The notes beneath the pieces were generated by a model. It did not search any database. It was not told the DNA's origin and worked only from the letters and a program-made list of their open reading frames with translations. Both the position numbers and the translations under genes were made by a program. A stretch of DNA of 26,803 nucleotides from a virus. The stretch spans positions 1 to 26,803 of the IMG/VR virus record IMGVR_UViG_3300007541_000168; one strand, 5' to 3'. Shown here piece by piece: positions 6,770-14,339 of the stretch; the stretch's first letter is position 1; every line of letters starts with the position of its first letter.

Positions 6770-7826
6770 CAATAAAATATCGTAGATCGAGTTTATCATC
6801 GGTAAAGTAGTTTTCTAATCTTTTTATTTTCTTTCCGTTTGATCTTAAATGATTAACTAGCTCATTTAGATCCCATTTTTTCTGAGTACTCAAGGAGTTC
6901 TCTTCTAAAAATTTTCCCCAGTTAAAAACGGAGAATCCGTTCGACAATCTTTCAACTGATTTTTTCCTACCGGCTTGATCCCAGTCATCCCAGTACCTGA
7001 TGTCATCCATCTCGAAGGGAAATTTATTTTCTACCGAGCAGAGAGCAACTGAATTGTACCACAACCAAGAATCCATAGGTCCCTCAAATATTGTTATTGT
7101 TCTATCAAAGCTGACTGTTCCTATGTTAAAAACATGGGATATGGGATCAACCTTTTTGCATCCGTCCAAAAAATCCGAGTCATCCTTCCTTAATATCTTG
7201 GACCATATTCCACTTAGGTTATAAGTATAATACTTCGAAGACCCTTTAATTGAACTCATGTTCCTTATCTGAAGACCAATTATCCTATTATCTCTGGTTA
7301 AGTTAAAGAGATAAAGTGATTCTTTCTTAGGATCCCATGCAAATTTTATATCTGGCTTTTGATTTCTTCTAAGGATGTATCCAAGTATCTTAGAGTCTGT
7401 AACTTCCAATAGGCCCATACGAGACATAAAATACTCACGGTCTATAAGATATTTTGATATGTCGTCTTCAAAAAAGAGAGATATATCTATGTCACCATAA
7501 AAAGATCTTCTCTTCTCCCGGTTTAATCTAATTATCTCCTTCAGATCCTTTTTTTCGCTTTCTGTTAACTTGCCGAAAACTTCAAAGTCTCTAAAGAAGG
7601 ATTCACCATCCTTAAATATACCGCATCCCCCATTGTAGCACTTATATGAGTTGGTATCCAGATAAAAATTACCCCTCTTTTTTCGCGAATTGTCGCTATC
7701 TCCACAATATGGGCACGAGAAATTTAATCTATTCCCAGCTGCATATATCACCTGCTTAGCAGGATTTGATGGGAAAGATTTAAGTAATACCCCAGCTATT
7801 ATTTCTTCCTGTCTCTTAGGATCCAA
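6762..7826 (-). CDS. 61: DNA primase, gp61-like (zinc ribbon plus TOPRIM)
   Basis: The 354 residues compare with 342 for T4 gp61. The N-terminal zinc-binding module has CPYCGD (38-43) and CYNGGCG (63-69), giving candidate ligands Cys38, Cys41, Cys63 and Cys68. The TOPRIM core shows ITIFEGPMDSW (244-254) with Glu248, then YWDDWDQAG (278-286) with the DxD acidic pair. KKWDLNELV (316-324) resembles the usual end of primase TOPRIM domains. The enzyme makes the short RNA primers for lagging-strand synthesis together with the gp41 helicase, which is not in this window. The start is TTG at 7824-7826: no ATG exists between the upstream in-frame stop near 7875 and the zinc module. This start lies just downstream of a strong terminator after gp32, so expression would depend on read-through or a promoter I cannot see. 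Confidence 0.88.
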   Translation of the reverse strand: MDPKRQEEIIAGVLLKSFPSNPAKQVIYAAGNRLNFSCPYCGDSDNSRKKRGNFYLDTNSYKCYNGGCGIFKDGESFFRDFEVFGKLTESEKKDLKEIIRLNREKRRSFYGDIDISLFFEDDISKYLIDREYFMSRMGLLEVTDSKILGYILRRNQKPDIKFAWDPKKESLYLFNLTRDNRIIGLQIRNMSSIKGSSKYYTYNLSGIWSKILRKDDSDFLDGCKKVDPISHVFNIGTVSFDRTITIFEGPMDSWLWYNSVALCSVENKFPFEMDDIRYWDDWDQAGRKKSVERLSNGFSVFNWGKFLEENSLSTQKKWDLNELVNHLRSNGKKIKRLENYFTDDKLDLRYFIDG

Positions 7827-7839
7827 AATTTCTAGATTT

Positions 7840-7873
7840 AAAAAAAGGGGATTCCTAGAATCCAGGAATCCCC
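7840..7873 (-). terminator. Intrinsic terminator after gp32, ahead of primase
   Basis: On the minus strand a 10-bp stem, GGGGATTCCT with AGGAATCCCC (7873-7864 and 7856-7847), surrounds a 7-nt loop and is followed by seven T residues (7846-7840). It lies 18 bp after the gp32 stop codon and 14 bp before the primase TTG start. It would limit read-through from the highly expressed ssDNA-binding protein gene into the replication genes. Confidence 0.9.
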
Positions 7874-7890
7874 ATTAAAATTAGAGAATA

Positions 7891-8862
7891 TTAAAGATCT
7901 GCGTAAAGGTCGTCTAGGGAAGAAGATGTACTAGCACTTCCTGTGTTTGATGGAGAATTGCTCGGGGTTTCCTCCGCAAAAGACCCTACCTTTGTCTGTG
8001 ATGCCTCGTTGTAGAATTCCTTGCTGGATTTCTTAGATGAGGTTGAAGGTGATGAGGTTGAAGGAGAGCTAACATTAGCACCACCTAAAATTTCATTAAC
8101 CATTCTTCCGTCAGGGACAGTGTTTCTAATAACAGACATAACTTTTTCAGTTACCTCCTCATTCCAATCCTTATAGTCGAAAGACGTTAGATTCTGTGGT
8201 CCAGTTTTCAAGTACTCTATGATTTTATTCATATCGTCTTGATTTTTCTGCATCGGGGATCCATCTATAGTAATTGGCTTTCTGTCACCTACAAACTGGC
8301 AGAGATCGTAGTTGTTCCAATCACCAACCTTTCTAACATGGATCGAAAACTCCTTTCCATTAAAGAGGTCGAATGGATTAATAGGGTCACCATATTCTGG
8401 CTTAAGTTGGGATTCTATTAGATCATTGATCTTCTTACCAAATTTGAAAATCATTATCTTTCCCTCTAGCTCCGGCTTGTTTTTATCCTGAACTATCTGG
8501 ATAAGTGAATAATAATCCTCTTTCCGAGAAAAACTTCTTGCCAATTCCTGATCAGCTGCAGAATGAGAATTTTTTAGTTTCCAAAAGATGTCCTTTAGAA
8601 TTGATTTCTTACCCACTGTAGAAGGGCAGTCTACTGAGAATCCGTCCCCGGAAACTGGGTCATTTAGATACACATAGTATTTGTGTATTTTTGATTTCGC
8701 TGGTTCAGCCTGGTTAGGCAAAAACCTAACTAGAGCCTTGTAAACCCCATCTTTCCCATTTTCAGGGTAAGGTTTGTAGAATTCCAAATCCCTAGATTCA
8801 GTTTCTTTGGATTTGGTGACGAAGATGTCTCCGTCGAGATTGAAGATGTCCATTTCACTCAT
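7891..8862 (-). CDS. 32: Single-stranded DNA-binding protein, gp32-like
   Basis: The 323 residues compare with 301 for T4 gp32. An N-terminal segment is followed by a core beginning YKALVRFLPN (41-50), which parallels QAVIRFLPS of T4 gp32; ELEGKIMIFKFGKKI (131-145) parallels the T4 EGKVFKYRFGKKI stretch, and NNYDLCQF (183-190) the NYDESKF stretch. A Ser/Thr/Pro-rich linker leads to the acidic tail SSSLDDLYADL (313-323), nearly the T4 ending TDLDDLLNDL that recruits replication partners. The T4 zinc site is not conserved: only Cys79 is present where T4 has a His and three Cys. The protein coats unwound DNA and interacts with primase, UvsY and UvsW. It follows a 101-bp leader and is followed by a terminator, so it can be transcribed as its own unit. 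Confidence 0.92.
   Translation of the reverse strand: MSEMDIFNLDGDIFVTKSKETESRDLEFYKPYPENGKDGVYKALVRFLPNQAEPAKSKIHKYYVYLNDPVSGDGFSVDCPSTVGKKSILKDIFWKLKNSHSAADQELARSFSRKEDYYSLIQIVQDKNKPELEGKIMIFKFGKKINDLIESQLKPEYGDPINPFDLFNGKEFSIHVRKVGDWNNYDLCQFVGDRKPITIDGSPMQKNQDDMNKIIEYLKTGPQNLTSFDYKDWNEEVTEKVMSVIRNTVPDGRMVNEILGGANVSSPSTSSPSTSSKKSSKEFYNEASQTKVGSFAEETPSNSPSNTGSASTSSSLDDLYADL
8036..8065 (-). repeat. 15-bp tandem duplication in the gp32 linker
   Basis: Two adjacent copies of a 15-bp unit (8036-8050 and 8051-8065), identical except for the last base, encode SPSTS twice in the flexible Ser/Thr/Pro linker of gp32. In-frame slippage or recent duplication explains it; linker length is probably free to vary. 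Confidence 0.85.
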
Positions 8863-8886
8863 TTTGATTTGCTTTTAATTTTTAAA

Positions 8887-8925
8887 TCCTTTTGTTTGTT
8901 GTCCTTTAAATTACCTTTAGTCCTT
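8887..8925 (-). promoter_or_regulatory. Purine-rich leader of gp32 with repeated AAAGGA, possible autoregulatory operator
   Basis: The 101-bp gap upstream of gp32 has almost no T on the minus strand near the start. It contains AAGGA-type repeats at 8921-8925, 8914-8918 (AAAGG), 8902-8907 and 8887-8892, followed by an A-rich run up to the ATG at 8862. In T4, gp32 represses its own translation by binding an unstructured A/U-rich leader cooperatively, nucleated at an upstream pseudoknot. The unstructured repetitive leader here fits the same logic, but no pseudoknot is evident and no binding can be proven by eye. Confidence 0.35.
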
Positions 8926-8951
8926 AAAGTTCCATGACTATATGGAATTTT
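8926..8951. other. AT-rich hairpin between gmhA and gp32
   Basis: TTCCAT (8930-8935) pairs with ATGGAA (8942-8947) around a 6-nt loop, extended by AAA/TTT beyond one mismatch or wobble. On the plus strand it is followed by a T-rich run, on the minus strand by only CTTTAAGG. It could be a weak terminator for the gmhA unit or a structure nucleating regulation of the gp32 leader. Confidence 0.35.
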
Positions 8952-8963
8952 TTATTTTTTGTT

Positions 8964-9566
8964 TCATTGGTCTGCTACCGGAAGGGTCCTTTTCTCAATG
9001 ATATCGATCAGAGAGTGTATTATTTTTATGTGCATCTCCTGTATCCTATCAGCAAACTTTGATTCTGGTGTTCTAACAATAACACCAGGGAAGATCATAT
9101 TAGATATCTCTCCCCCATTATTTCCGGTTAGAATAACACACTTTATCCCATTTTCCGATGCGTACTTTATTGCTTCTATAACATTTTTAGAATTACCACT
9201 GGTGCTTATGCCCAGAAATACGTCCCCAGGATTTCCCAGTGCTTCTAGATATCTAGAGAATATCTTATCATAACCAAAGTCATTGGCTACGCAAGTTATA
9301 TGAGATGGATCTGAAATAGAAACAGCAGGTAAACCTCTTCTGTTGAGTCTCCACCTACCGGAAAGCTCCTCCGCAAAATGCATAGCATCACACATCGAGC
9401 CTCCGTTTCCCCCCGACATTATCTTATTTCCGCCGCTAACACATTCAACAAGTATATCTGCAGCCTCTGAAACAAGATTAAGATATTCAGGATTACTCAG
9501 AAAAGAGTTCAGGAATTCCCTGGCTTCCGAGTAATGTCCAATTAATATATTTCTATTTTCCTCCAT
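8964..9566 (-). CDS. gmhA: Phosphoheptose isomerase (sedoheptulose-7-phosphate isomerase)
   Basis: A full-length SIS-fold enzyme of 200 residues (E. coli GmhA has 192). The first sugar-phosphate motif SGGNGGSMCDAMHFAEELSG (51-70) includes the catalytic Glu66. SISDPSHITCVANDFGYD (83-100) and GISTSGNS (119-126) are diagnostic, and DRIQEMHIKIIH (173-184) carries the second catalytic residue, His179. It converts sedoheptulose 7-phosphate to D-glycero-D-manno-heptose 7-phosphate, the first step to ADP- or GDP-heptose for LPS core, capsule or S-layer glycans. Other heptose-pathway genes (hldE/hddA, gmhB) are absent here, so it would draw on host enzymes or genes elsewhere in the phage. The start overlaps the end of the RuvC-like gene by 14 bp. 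Possible benefits are surface remodelling against superinfection or glycosylation of phage DNA or virions. Confidence 0.95.
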   Translation of the reverse strand: MEENRNILIGHYSEAREFLNSFLSNPEYLNLVSEAADILVECVSGGNKIMSGGNGGSMCDAMHFAEELSGRWRLNRRGLPAVSISDPSHITCVANDFGYDKIFSRYLEALGNPGDVFLGISTSGNSKNVIEAIKYASENGIKCVILTGNNGGEISNMIFPGVIVRTPESKFADRIQEMHIKIIHSLIDIIEKRTLPVADQ

Positions 9567-10221
9567 ATTGTTGGTTTTTTAAATAAAGGGATATCCAAGT
9601 AGCGTCTACCAAATCATCAACTGGTTTATTAACATTGCCAGATCCAGTTATCCACTCCTGAGAATTCTCCCTGAGTATCCTTTGGAATTCTACCATGTTT
9701 TTACCAGATTGTTCCGATTCATACAGAGAAACATACAGCTCATTTTTTTTCGCATTCCCCTTCAATGCAAATTTCTTTATGGAGGTTGGAGAAAAAACAA
9801 AAAACCGGTCAACCCCCACTACATCAACTATTCTTTCTCTAAGTAAGGCTGTTGCCATGGATATGTCTATTAAAGCGTTTCCATTGGATGCAAAACTGAG
9901 ACCCTCCATGGCTACGGTAAACTCTCTATCGCCAACAAAATCCAAGATTGAGTTCCAAAGAGAATCAACTACCTCCAAAAAGTACTTTATCTTAATTCTT
10001 TCTCTCTCAGAATAATCGGAAGGGAGATCTTTTTTTTCTAAGAAATAAAGGGAAAAGAGATCTGACTCCCCCAAAATGTAATAGGGTTTGATCCTGTTTT
10101 TCTTTAGGGATTCCTCGCTTCGATCCGTTCTAGAAACAGAACCCCATACTAGAACATCATCCTCGCTGGATATACAGTAAGCTGGAGAGGATATAGAAAA
10201 ATCTATTCCAACAAATAACAT
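9553..10221 (-). CDS. RuvC-like Holliday junction resolvase
   Basis: An RNase H-fold nuclease of 222 residues. LFVGIDFSISSPA (2-14) supplies the first catalytic Asp7. FTVAMEGLSFASNG (101-114) gives Glu106. SPTSIKKFALKGNAKKN (144-160) matches the P-x-x-(I/V)-K-x-x-x-x-G-x-x-x-K segment of the RuvC fold, and KPVDDLVDATW (199-209) provides the closing acidic pair Asp202/203 and Asp206. Such proteins resolve four-way junctions and other branches; in T4 the debranching role before packaging belongs to endonuclease VII (gp49), an unrelated fold. The stop is inside gmhA (14-bp overlap) and the start is 18 bp after the small 81-aa gene. Confidence 0.8.
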   Translation of the reverse strand: MLFVGIDFSISSPAYCISSEDDVLVWGSVSRTDRSEESLKKNRIKPYYILGESDLFSLYFLEKKDLPSDYSERERIKIKYFLEVVDSLWNSILDFVGDREFTVAMEGLSFASNGNALIDISMATALLRERIVDVVGVDRFFVFSPTSIKKFALKGNAKKNELYVSLYESEQSGKNMVEFQRILRENSQEWITGSGNVNKPVDDLVDATWISLYLKNQQYGGK

Positions 10222-10239
10222 TAGATAGAATTTAAAAGA

Positions 10240-10485
10240 TTAACTAAGCGGGTTATCTATCTTTACACTCTGTCCAACCTTACCAGTAAACTTATAAACA
10301 TTAACAAGCTTTTCGTAGCAGTCCTTCATTTGTTTGTCGGTTAAACAATTAACAAGGTCATTTAATACCCTTTCGTCGTTTCCGCTTGCTGCTATAAGCA
10401 TGTTTTTCATATGGTCTTTCTCACTAAGAAGTGGCTGACCATATTTCATTTCGTTTAGTTTCTTAAGATCTGAAAATTTTCTCAT
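10240..10485 (-). CDS. Unknown small helical protein (81 aa)
   Basis: No family is recognised. It begins MRKFSDLKKLNEMKYGQPLLSE and ends with a Lys/Val-rich stretch finishing KIDNPLS. The body looks helical, with two Cys and no membrane segment. The first twelve residues share the pattern F-S-D-hydrophobic-x-(K/R)-L-x-E with the start of the Pol beta-type nucleotidyltransferase, and LNE fits the (I/L)xE cleavage rule of T4 prohead protease, so it could be a small head-packaged protein. It could equally be a cytoplasmic accessory factor. It lies between the virion block (37-bp gap) and the RuvC-like gene (18-bp gap), preceded by an AT-rich ATATAAACAAACAAAC leader. Confidence 0.7.
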   Translation of the reverse strand: MRKFSDLKKLNEMKYGQPLLSEKDHMKNMLIAASGNDERVLNDLVNCLTDKQMKDCYEKLVNVYKFTGKVGQSVKIDNPLS

Positions 10486-10522
10486 TGCAATCGAGTTTGT
10501 TTGTTTATATATCCGAAGATCG

Positions 10523-11071
10523 TCATCCGATTTCTAAATCTATGTCGATGTAGTTGCACTTAAACCCAACGGAAAATGTATTTGTCTGATAGTTATTTTG
10601 TGTGTAGTTGAGCTGGAGCTCAGAAAAAGATGTTATTGTAACCTCTTTAAATCTAACGGTGGTCATTATGTTACCGTCGTTGTCCAATAATCTGAGAGGT
10701 AAATCCTGTATAAACAATTGATCGTTCTTGAAATTTAGAAAAAATAGAACGGTTTCTAGGAATATCCAATAATTTGTAAATCCTTCAACACATCTGAAAG
10801 TTATATTAAACTCCCTAGTAAATAGATCCTGTATGGGGGTAGCGCTCTTATATGCTATTTTTTTCCCCAATGGTCTTACCTGTTCAACTGTATCTATGTT
10901 CATAGAAGGGAAAGAAACCGATTGTATGGTGCTGTTTATAAAATCAGGAACAGTATCATACTGTAAAGGCTGCTTGTAAACATATGGTTTATACTTCTGA
11001 ACAACCTTCTCGGGAAAAAATCCCCGGGGAAAAACAAAATAGTAACTGCTGGCTCTTGAATTTAACAACAT
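10523..11071 (-). CDS. Tail tube-fold protein (gp19-like, or baseplate-tube junction)
   Basis: The 182 residues are close to T4 gp19 (163). The central part SVSFPSMNIDTVEQVRPLGK (52-71), then FTREFNITFRCVEGFTNY (84-101) and a C-terminal run including FKEVTITSFSELQLNY, follows the pattern of gp19/Hcp-type tail tube proteins: an N-terminal beta-strand with a P-x-hydrophobic element, an F-x-ITFR strand, a helix with aromatic residues, and closing strands of the type VTITSFSELxLxY...TNTFSVGFKCNYIDI. T4 also uses this fold in gp48 and gp54 at the baseplate-tube junction, so the exact role is open. The gene sits 3 bp after the 804-aa structural gene in the tail cluster. An upstream TAATATATG start context is typical for this genome. 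Confidence 0.55.
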   Translation of the reverse strand: MLLNSRASSYYFVFPRGFFPEKVVQKYKPYVYKQPLQYDTVPDFINSTIQSVSFPSMNIDTVEQVRPLGKKIAYKSATPIQDLFTREFNITFRCVEGFTNYWIFLETVLFFLNFKNDQLFIQDLPLRLLDNDGNIMTTVRFKEVTITSFSELQLNYTQNNYQTNTFSVGFKCNYIDIDLEIG

Positions 11072-11074
11072 ATA

Positions 11075-13489
11075 TTACAATTGATTTGCCGGTTTTACTG
11101 AGCTACTTACGGATGTTGTGTTCCCCCCGTTCTGAACAACATTTTGATTCTGGAACAAGAGAGATAAATCAGAAGCCTCCAATATTCCGTTTGCTGCCTG
11201 TTCAAATTGAGATTGAGTTAGATTCGGATACGTTACATATCCCGGATTACCAGGGACAAAGAAATACGTGTATATCTGTTGGGGGGTCCACCCAGTAGCA
11301 TCAAAGGAGAATATCAAAGTAGAAACCGCACTTACCAAAGAGCTTCCAGTTAAAACGGATGTTGCAACGGGGTTGTTCACGTTTGATGTTAATTTGGTAT
11401 CGGAAACAGAGGCATCGGAAACTGGTTTTACTGATTTAACGGATGCCTTCTTACTAACAACGTCAGTACTAAGCCCAGGAATAGCATTATTTCTATAGGA
11501 AGGTAAAGTTGCATAAGTAGGAACTGGAGCCCTTGGTATAAATACAGGTGCTTGTATTACCTCCTCCCCGTCCTTTTTCCACTTTCCCCAATAAAGGACT
11601 GATGATGTTGTATCAGTTACCGCATTTCTTTTCTTTGTCTCTACAGTTAAGCCCTGAGCTTTTACAGAAACGTTAGATGTGTCTTTTTTTAAGGAAAGAG
11701 TTTTTGTCCCCTTGTAAGATATTTCGGTAATCCCCGAAAATGGAACTGCAGTAGCTGCTGTGTCAGAAGATGGATTTTCTTGATCCCCCATTGGGATGTT
11801 AGAGATGTAGTACTTCCTATCATTAAACTGGAGTATCTTTGATGAAACGTCCTCACCTATCTTAAATGCCAATTCACCCTTGGCCGGATTGGCAACATTT
11901 TTATCAACTATGCTAGGTATTTTAAGCTTAGCTCCTTTGTTATCAATGAAAACCATTTTATAACTACCGGATGACTCCAGATCTATCAAATTTGGTATAC
12001 CGTCAGGACCATTGACATAGAACACAAACTTATAGTAGTTGTCAAATGGGCTAATCTCAACTACTGCATTTCCCTTTCCGTAGATTACCTCTTCAGTTTG
12101 TCCTTGCTCCGGAGAAAGAGAGACTACCCCAGTGGCATTAGTTTTTGCAATAAGGTTAGTTAGTGAAGTAGTAACCCTATTTTGCTGAATAAATATATTA
12201 CTATATTTGACAACCTCCTTTACAGTTTGCTTCTGCTGAAGGTTTATCATATTTATACCAGGCTGGTCATAAAGTTTATTGTATACCTTATATGTTTGTG
12301 GATCCTGCGATATAGAAAGAGGGGTTATCCTTGTACCGTATCTTCCAGGTTTATTTGAAGTGTATGTTCCTATACGTATCACCCGGGTTTGATCCGCATT
12401 ATTAACGAGCGACATCGTGTATCTTAAAACAAAGCTATTTGCTACAGAGGAGTTCCTTATTATAGGTCTAAATAGATTAGGTACATCGTAAGCATTCGTT
12501 TGTAGGTTTGAAAAATTGGAGGTCTCAATAAATGCAGCTCCTATCTGCTCTAGTACCTCTATTTGGTGATATACATAGTAACTGTTTCCTATTGAATTTT
12601 GAAAAAGAATGAAGTCTTCAACGAATCCACCATTATCTGTTGCAAAGTACTCGAAGAATTCTCCATTGTCAGAGGGTCTTATAACTGCACCAATATCCTT
12701 GAAAGGATCCTCTTGAGCCAACGAAAATGTAGCGACATTCTGAGTACCATACTTGCTATATCCATTATAATCTGTTATGGATTTTACTTCATCTATAACT
12801 ATCCTTATCGGTGAAATGTTATTAAATCCGTCGCCGCTCTTGCTTATTTTACCCGCTAGAGTATTTGGCTTGTTAGCAGGACTAGCAGCCATATACTTAT
12901 TTTGCATATCGAGTAAATTTGGAACCTTTATCTGCACATACTTATCGTAGATATCGGAGCCTATAGTAATAGGTGATGTATTTAGTGTGTATACCTGCTG
13001 TGTCCCTCTTTTTATTAATATGGATGCAACGGTTACATACGAAGAATCCTGATCCTCGTACTTTATATTTACTATTACCCCATCTAGATTAGATAAATTG
13101 TATCCAGCTCTAATATGAAATCTGACAGTGTCATAGACAACATTTATATTTGACGGGAATACCACAGGAAGATCCACCGTATTAGTTAGTTTACTGTCAA
13201 AGTCATTAAAAGGGATTATTAGATTAGAATCGAGGGTTACATAGTTGGATTGGTCTATCTTAACAACACTATTATTAGTTGTATTATTTGTTACTGATTC
13301 ATCCGCAAGGGGATTAAATATCTGTAGATCGTTTGACATATATCCATTCACAAGCTTATCAAATCCCACTGTTACCGGCCCGCTAATAACAGGATATACT
13401 TCGGGGGTAGGCTGGTCTGCATACATATACTCCATAAGCATATATGGGGTTAGGGTAGCGTATTTGGATGATGTTGTAAATGTTGCCAT
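11075..13489 (-). CDS. Large virion structural protein, probably tail or baseplate (804 aa)
   Basis: No family is recognised by motif. The protein is rich in Asn, Ser, Thr, Val and Tyr, essentially without Cys, and reads as consecutive beta-rich modules (for example VDLPVVFPSNINVVYDTVRF around residue 110, and YTLNTSPITIG), with no membrane segment or signal peptide. The last 150 residues are Ser/Thr/Val/Asn-rich with a low-complexity flavour and end SSSVKPANQL. Composition and position, between a tail-tube-fold gene (3 bp downstream) and a spanin-like gene (9 bp upstream) in one minus-strand run, indicate a virion component such as a baseplate wedge or neck protein. The ATG at 13489 has no Shine-Dalgarno sequence. 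Confidence 0.65.
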   Translation of the reverse strand: MATFTTSSKYATLTPYMLMEYMYADQPTPEVYPVISGPVTVGFDKLVNGYMSNDLQIFNPLADESVTNNTTNNSVVKIDQSNYVTLDSNLIIPFNDFDSKLTNTVDLPVVFPSNINVVYDTVRFHIRAGYNLSNLDGVIVNIKYEDQDSSYVTVASILIKRGTQQVYTLNTSPITIGSDIYDKYVQIKVPNLLDMQNKYMAASPANKPNTLAGKISKSGDGFNNISPIRIVIDEVKSITDYNGYSKYGTQNVATFSLAQEDPFKDIGAVIRPSDNGEFFEYFATDNGGFVEDFILFQNSIGNSYYVYHQIEVLEQIGAAFIETSNFSNLQTNAYDVPNLFRPIIRNSSVANSFVLRYTMSLVNNADQTRVIRIGTYTSNKPGRYGTRITPLSISQDPQTYKVYNKLYDQPGINMINLQQKQTVKEVVKYSNIFIQQNRVTTSLTNLIAKTNATGVVSLSPEQGQTEEVIYGKGNAVVEISPFDNYYKFVFYVNGPDGIPNLIDLESSGSYKMVFIDNKGAKLKIPSIVDKNVANPAKGELAFKIGEDVSSKILQFNDRKYYISNIPMGDQENPSSDTAATAVPFSGITEISYKGTKTLSLKKDTSNVSVKAQGLTVETKKRNAVTDTTSSVLYWGKWKKDGEEVIQAPVFIPRAPVPTYATLPSYRNNAIPGLSTDVVSKKASVKSVKPVSDASVSDTKLTSNVNNPVATSVLTGSSLVSAVSTLIFSFDATGWTPQQIYTYFFVPGNPGYVTYPNLTQSQFEQAANGILEASDLSLLFQNQNVVQNGGNTTSVSSSVKPANQL

Positions 13490-13498
13490 TGAGCTATA

Positions 13499-14338
13499 TT
13501 ATTTTCCGAACTGTAAAAATTTTGGGTTGTAACTTAATCCAAAGCCAACGTATGGACCAATACTATACCCTGAAGATGAAAAACCAAGTCCATATCCAAC
13601 GTTTATACCAATCCCAAACTCCTTTCTTGCACTTCTGAGAGCTTTTTTAGTTTCCTGATCATCGGTTACATTAACTATCTGTGCCTCACTGAGAGTAACA
13701 TTGGGGAAATCAGTAAAAAACCGATAATATAACCTCTTGTCTTTCGGATCCCTGTATAAGCCAGCCCTAATGTCCATCGTCTGAGCAATAGATATACGAT
13801 ATCTATCAAAAATCAAAGGATCTCCTTGACCTCCAGGATTTACTAAATATGGTATTTCTGCAGATATTTTAAGTGAATTTTTTCCAGGAAGGTCCGGAGC
13901 ATAAAGGAAAGACACTATACCAGTAGAATCTGGTAGTGAAAAAGAGTTGTTTGTATTACCCGACGAGGTGTCTCTGTACTCTATTACGGTTTTAATTAAT
14001 ATCTTAGGTGGCTTAGATCTTTCAAACATAAGATCCGCAAAGAGATCAGCATTCTCCTTTCTGAGTTCCTTTGTGGTCTTCTCGAAAACAGATGTTTCTA
14101 ATAAAAGACCATCTCTCTCTGTTGATAAAACCCTAATCGAGTCACCAGCCGCAAGGTAGTTATTCAAATTCCGATTTGCCTCAATCTCAGCGGAATTTGT
14201 TTTTCCACACTGCTTAAAAAGCAAAATGATCAAAATTATGATCATGCCAAATAAAAATACTCTCGAATTTAAAAAATTCAAAGTCTTCTCAATATTTTCA
14301 CGATTGATGAAGCTAAGTATCTTCGCAATAATTTTCAT
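13499..14338 (-). CDS. Spanin-like membrane-anchored coiled-coil protein (279 aa)
   Basis: A short basic cytoplasmic N-terminus is followed by one membrane helix at about 27-42 (RVFLFGMIIILIILLF). A long charged coiled-coil region follows (about 50-110, ending LRKENADLFADLMFERS), then a beta-rich periplasmic domain ending in a Gly/Tyr/Phe segment, GIGINVGYGLGF and YVGFGLSYNP, that looks like an outer-membrane-inserting or barrel-like hairpin. This N-in, coiled-coil, C-terminal outer-membrane layout is typical of spanins and of Rz-like proteins in Bacteroidetes phages, which fuse or bridge the two membranes at lysis. No lipobox is present (FKQC precedes Cys44). It lies 1 bp after a small coiled-coil gene and 9 bp before the 804-aa structural gene. 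A virion or infection-vesicle protein is the alternative. Confidence 0.6.
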   Translation of the reverse strand: MKIIAKILSFINRENIEKTLNFLNSRVFLFGMIIILIILLFKQCGKTNSAEIEANRNLNNYLAAGDSIRVLSTERDGLLLETSVFEKTTKELRKENADLFADLMFERSKPPKILIKTVIEYRDTSSGNTNNSFSLPDSTGIVSFLYAPDLPGKNSLKISAEIPYLVNPGGQGDPLIFDRYRISIAQTMDIRAGLYRDPKDKRLYYRFFTDFPNVTLSEAQIVNVTDDQETKKALRSARKEFGIGINVGYGLGFSSSGYSIGPYVGFGLSYNPKFLQFGK

Positions 14339-14339
14339 T

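Noticed and set aside
10490-10522. Possible terminator hairpin upstream of the 81-aa gene
   Set aside because: The sequence shows a short direct repeat (ATCCGA twice) rather than a stable inverted repeat, and no U-tract follows on the minus strand.
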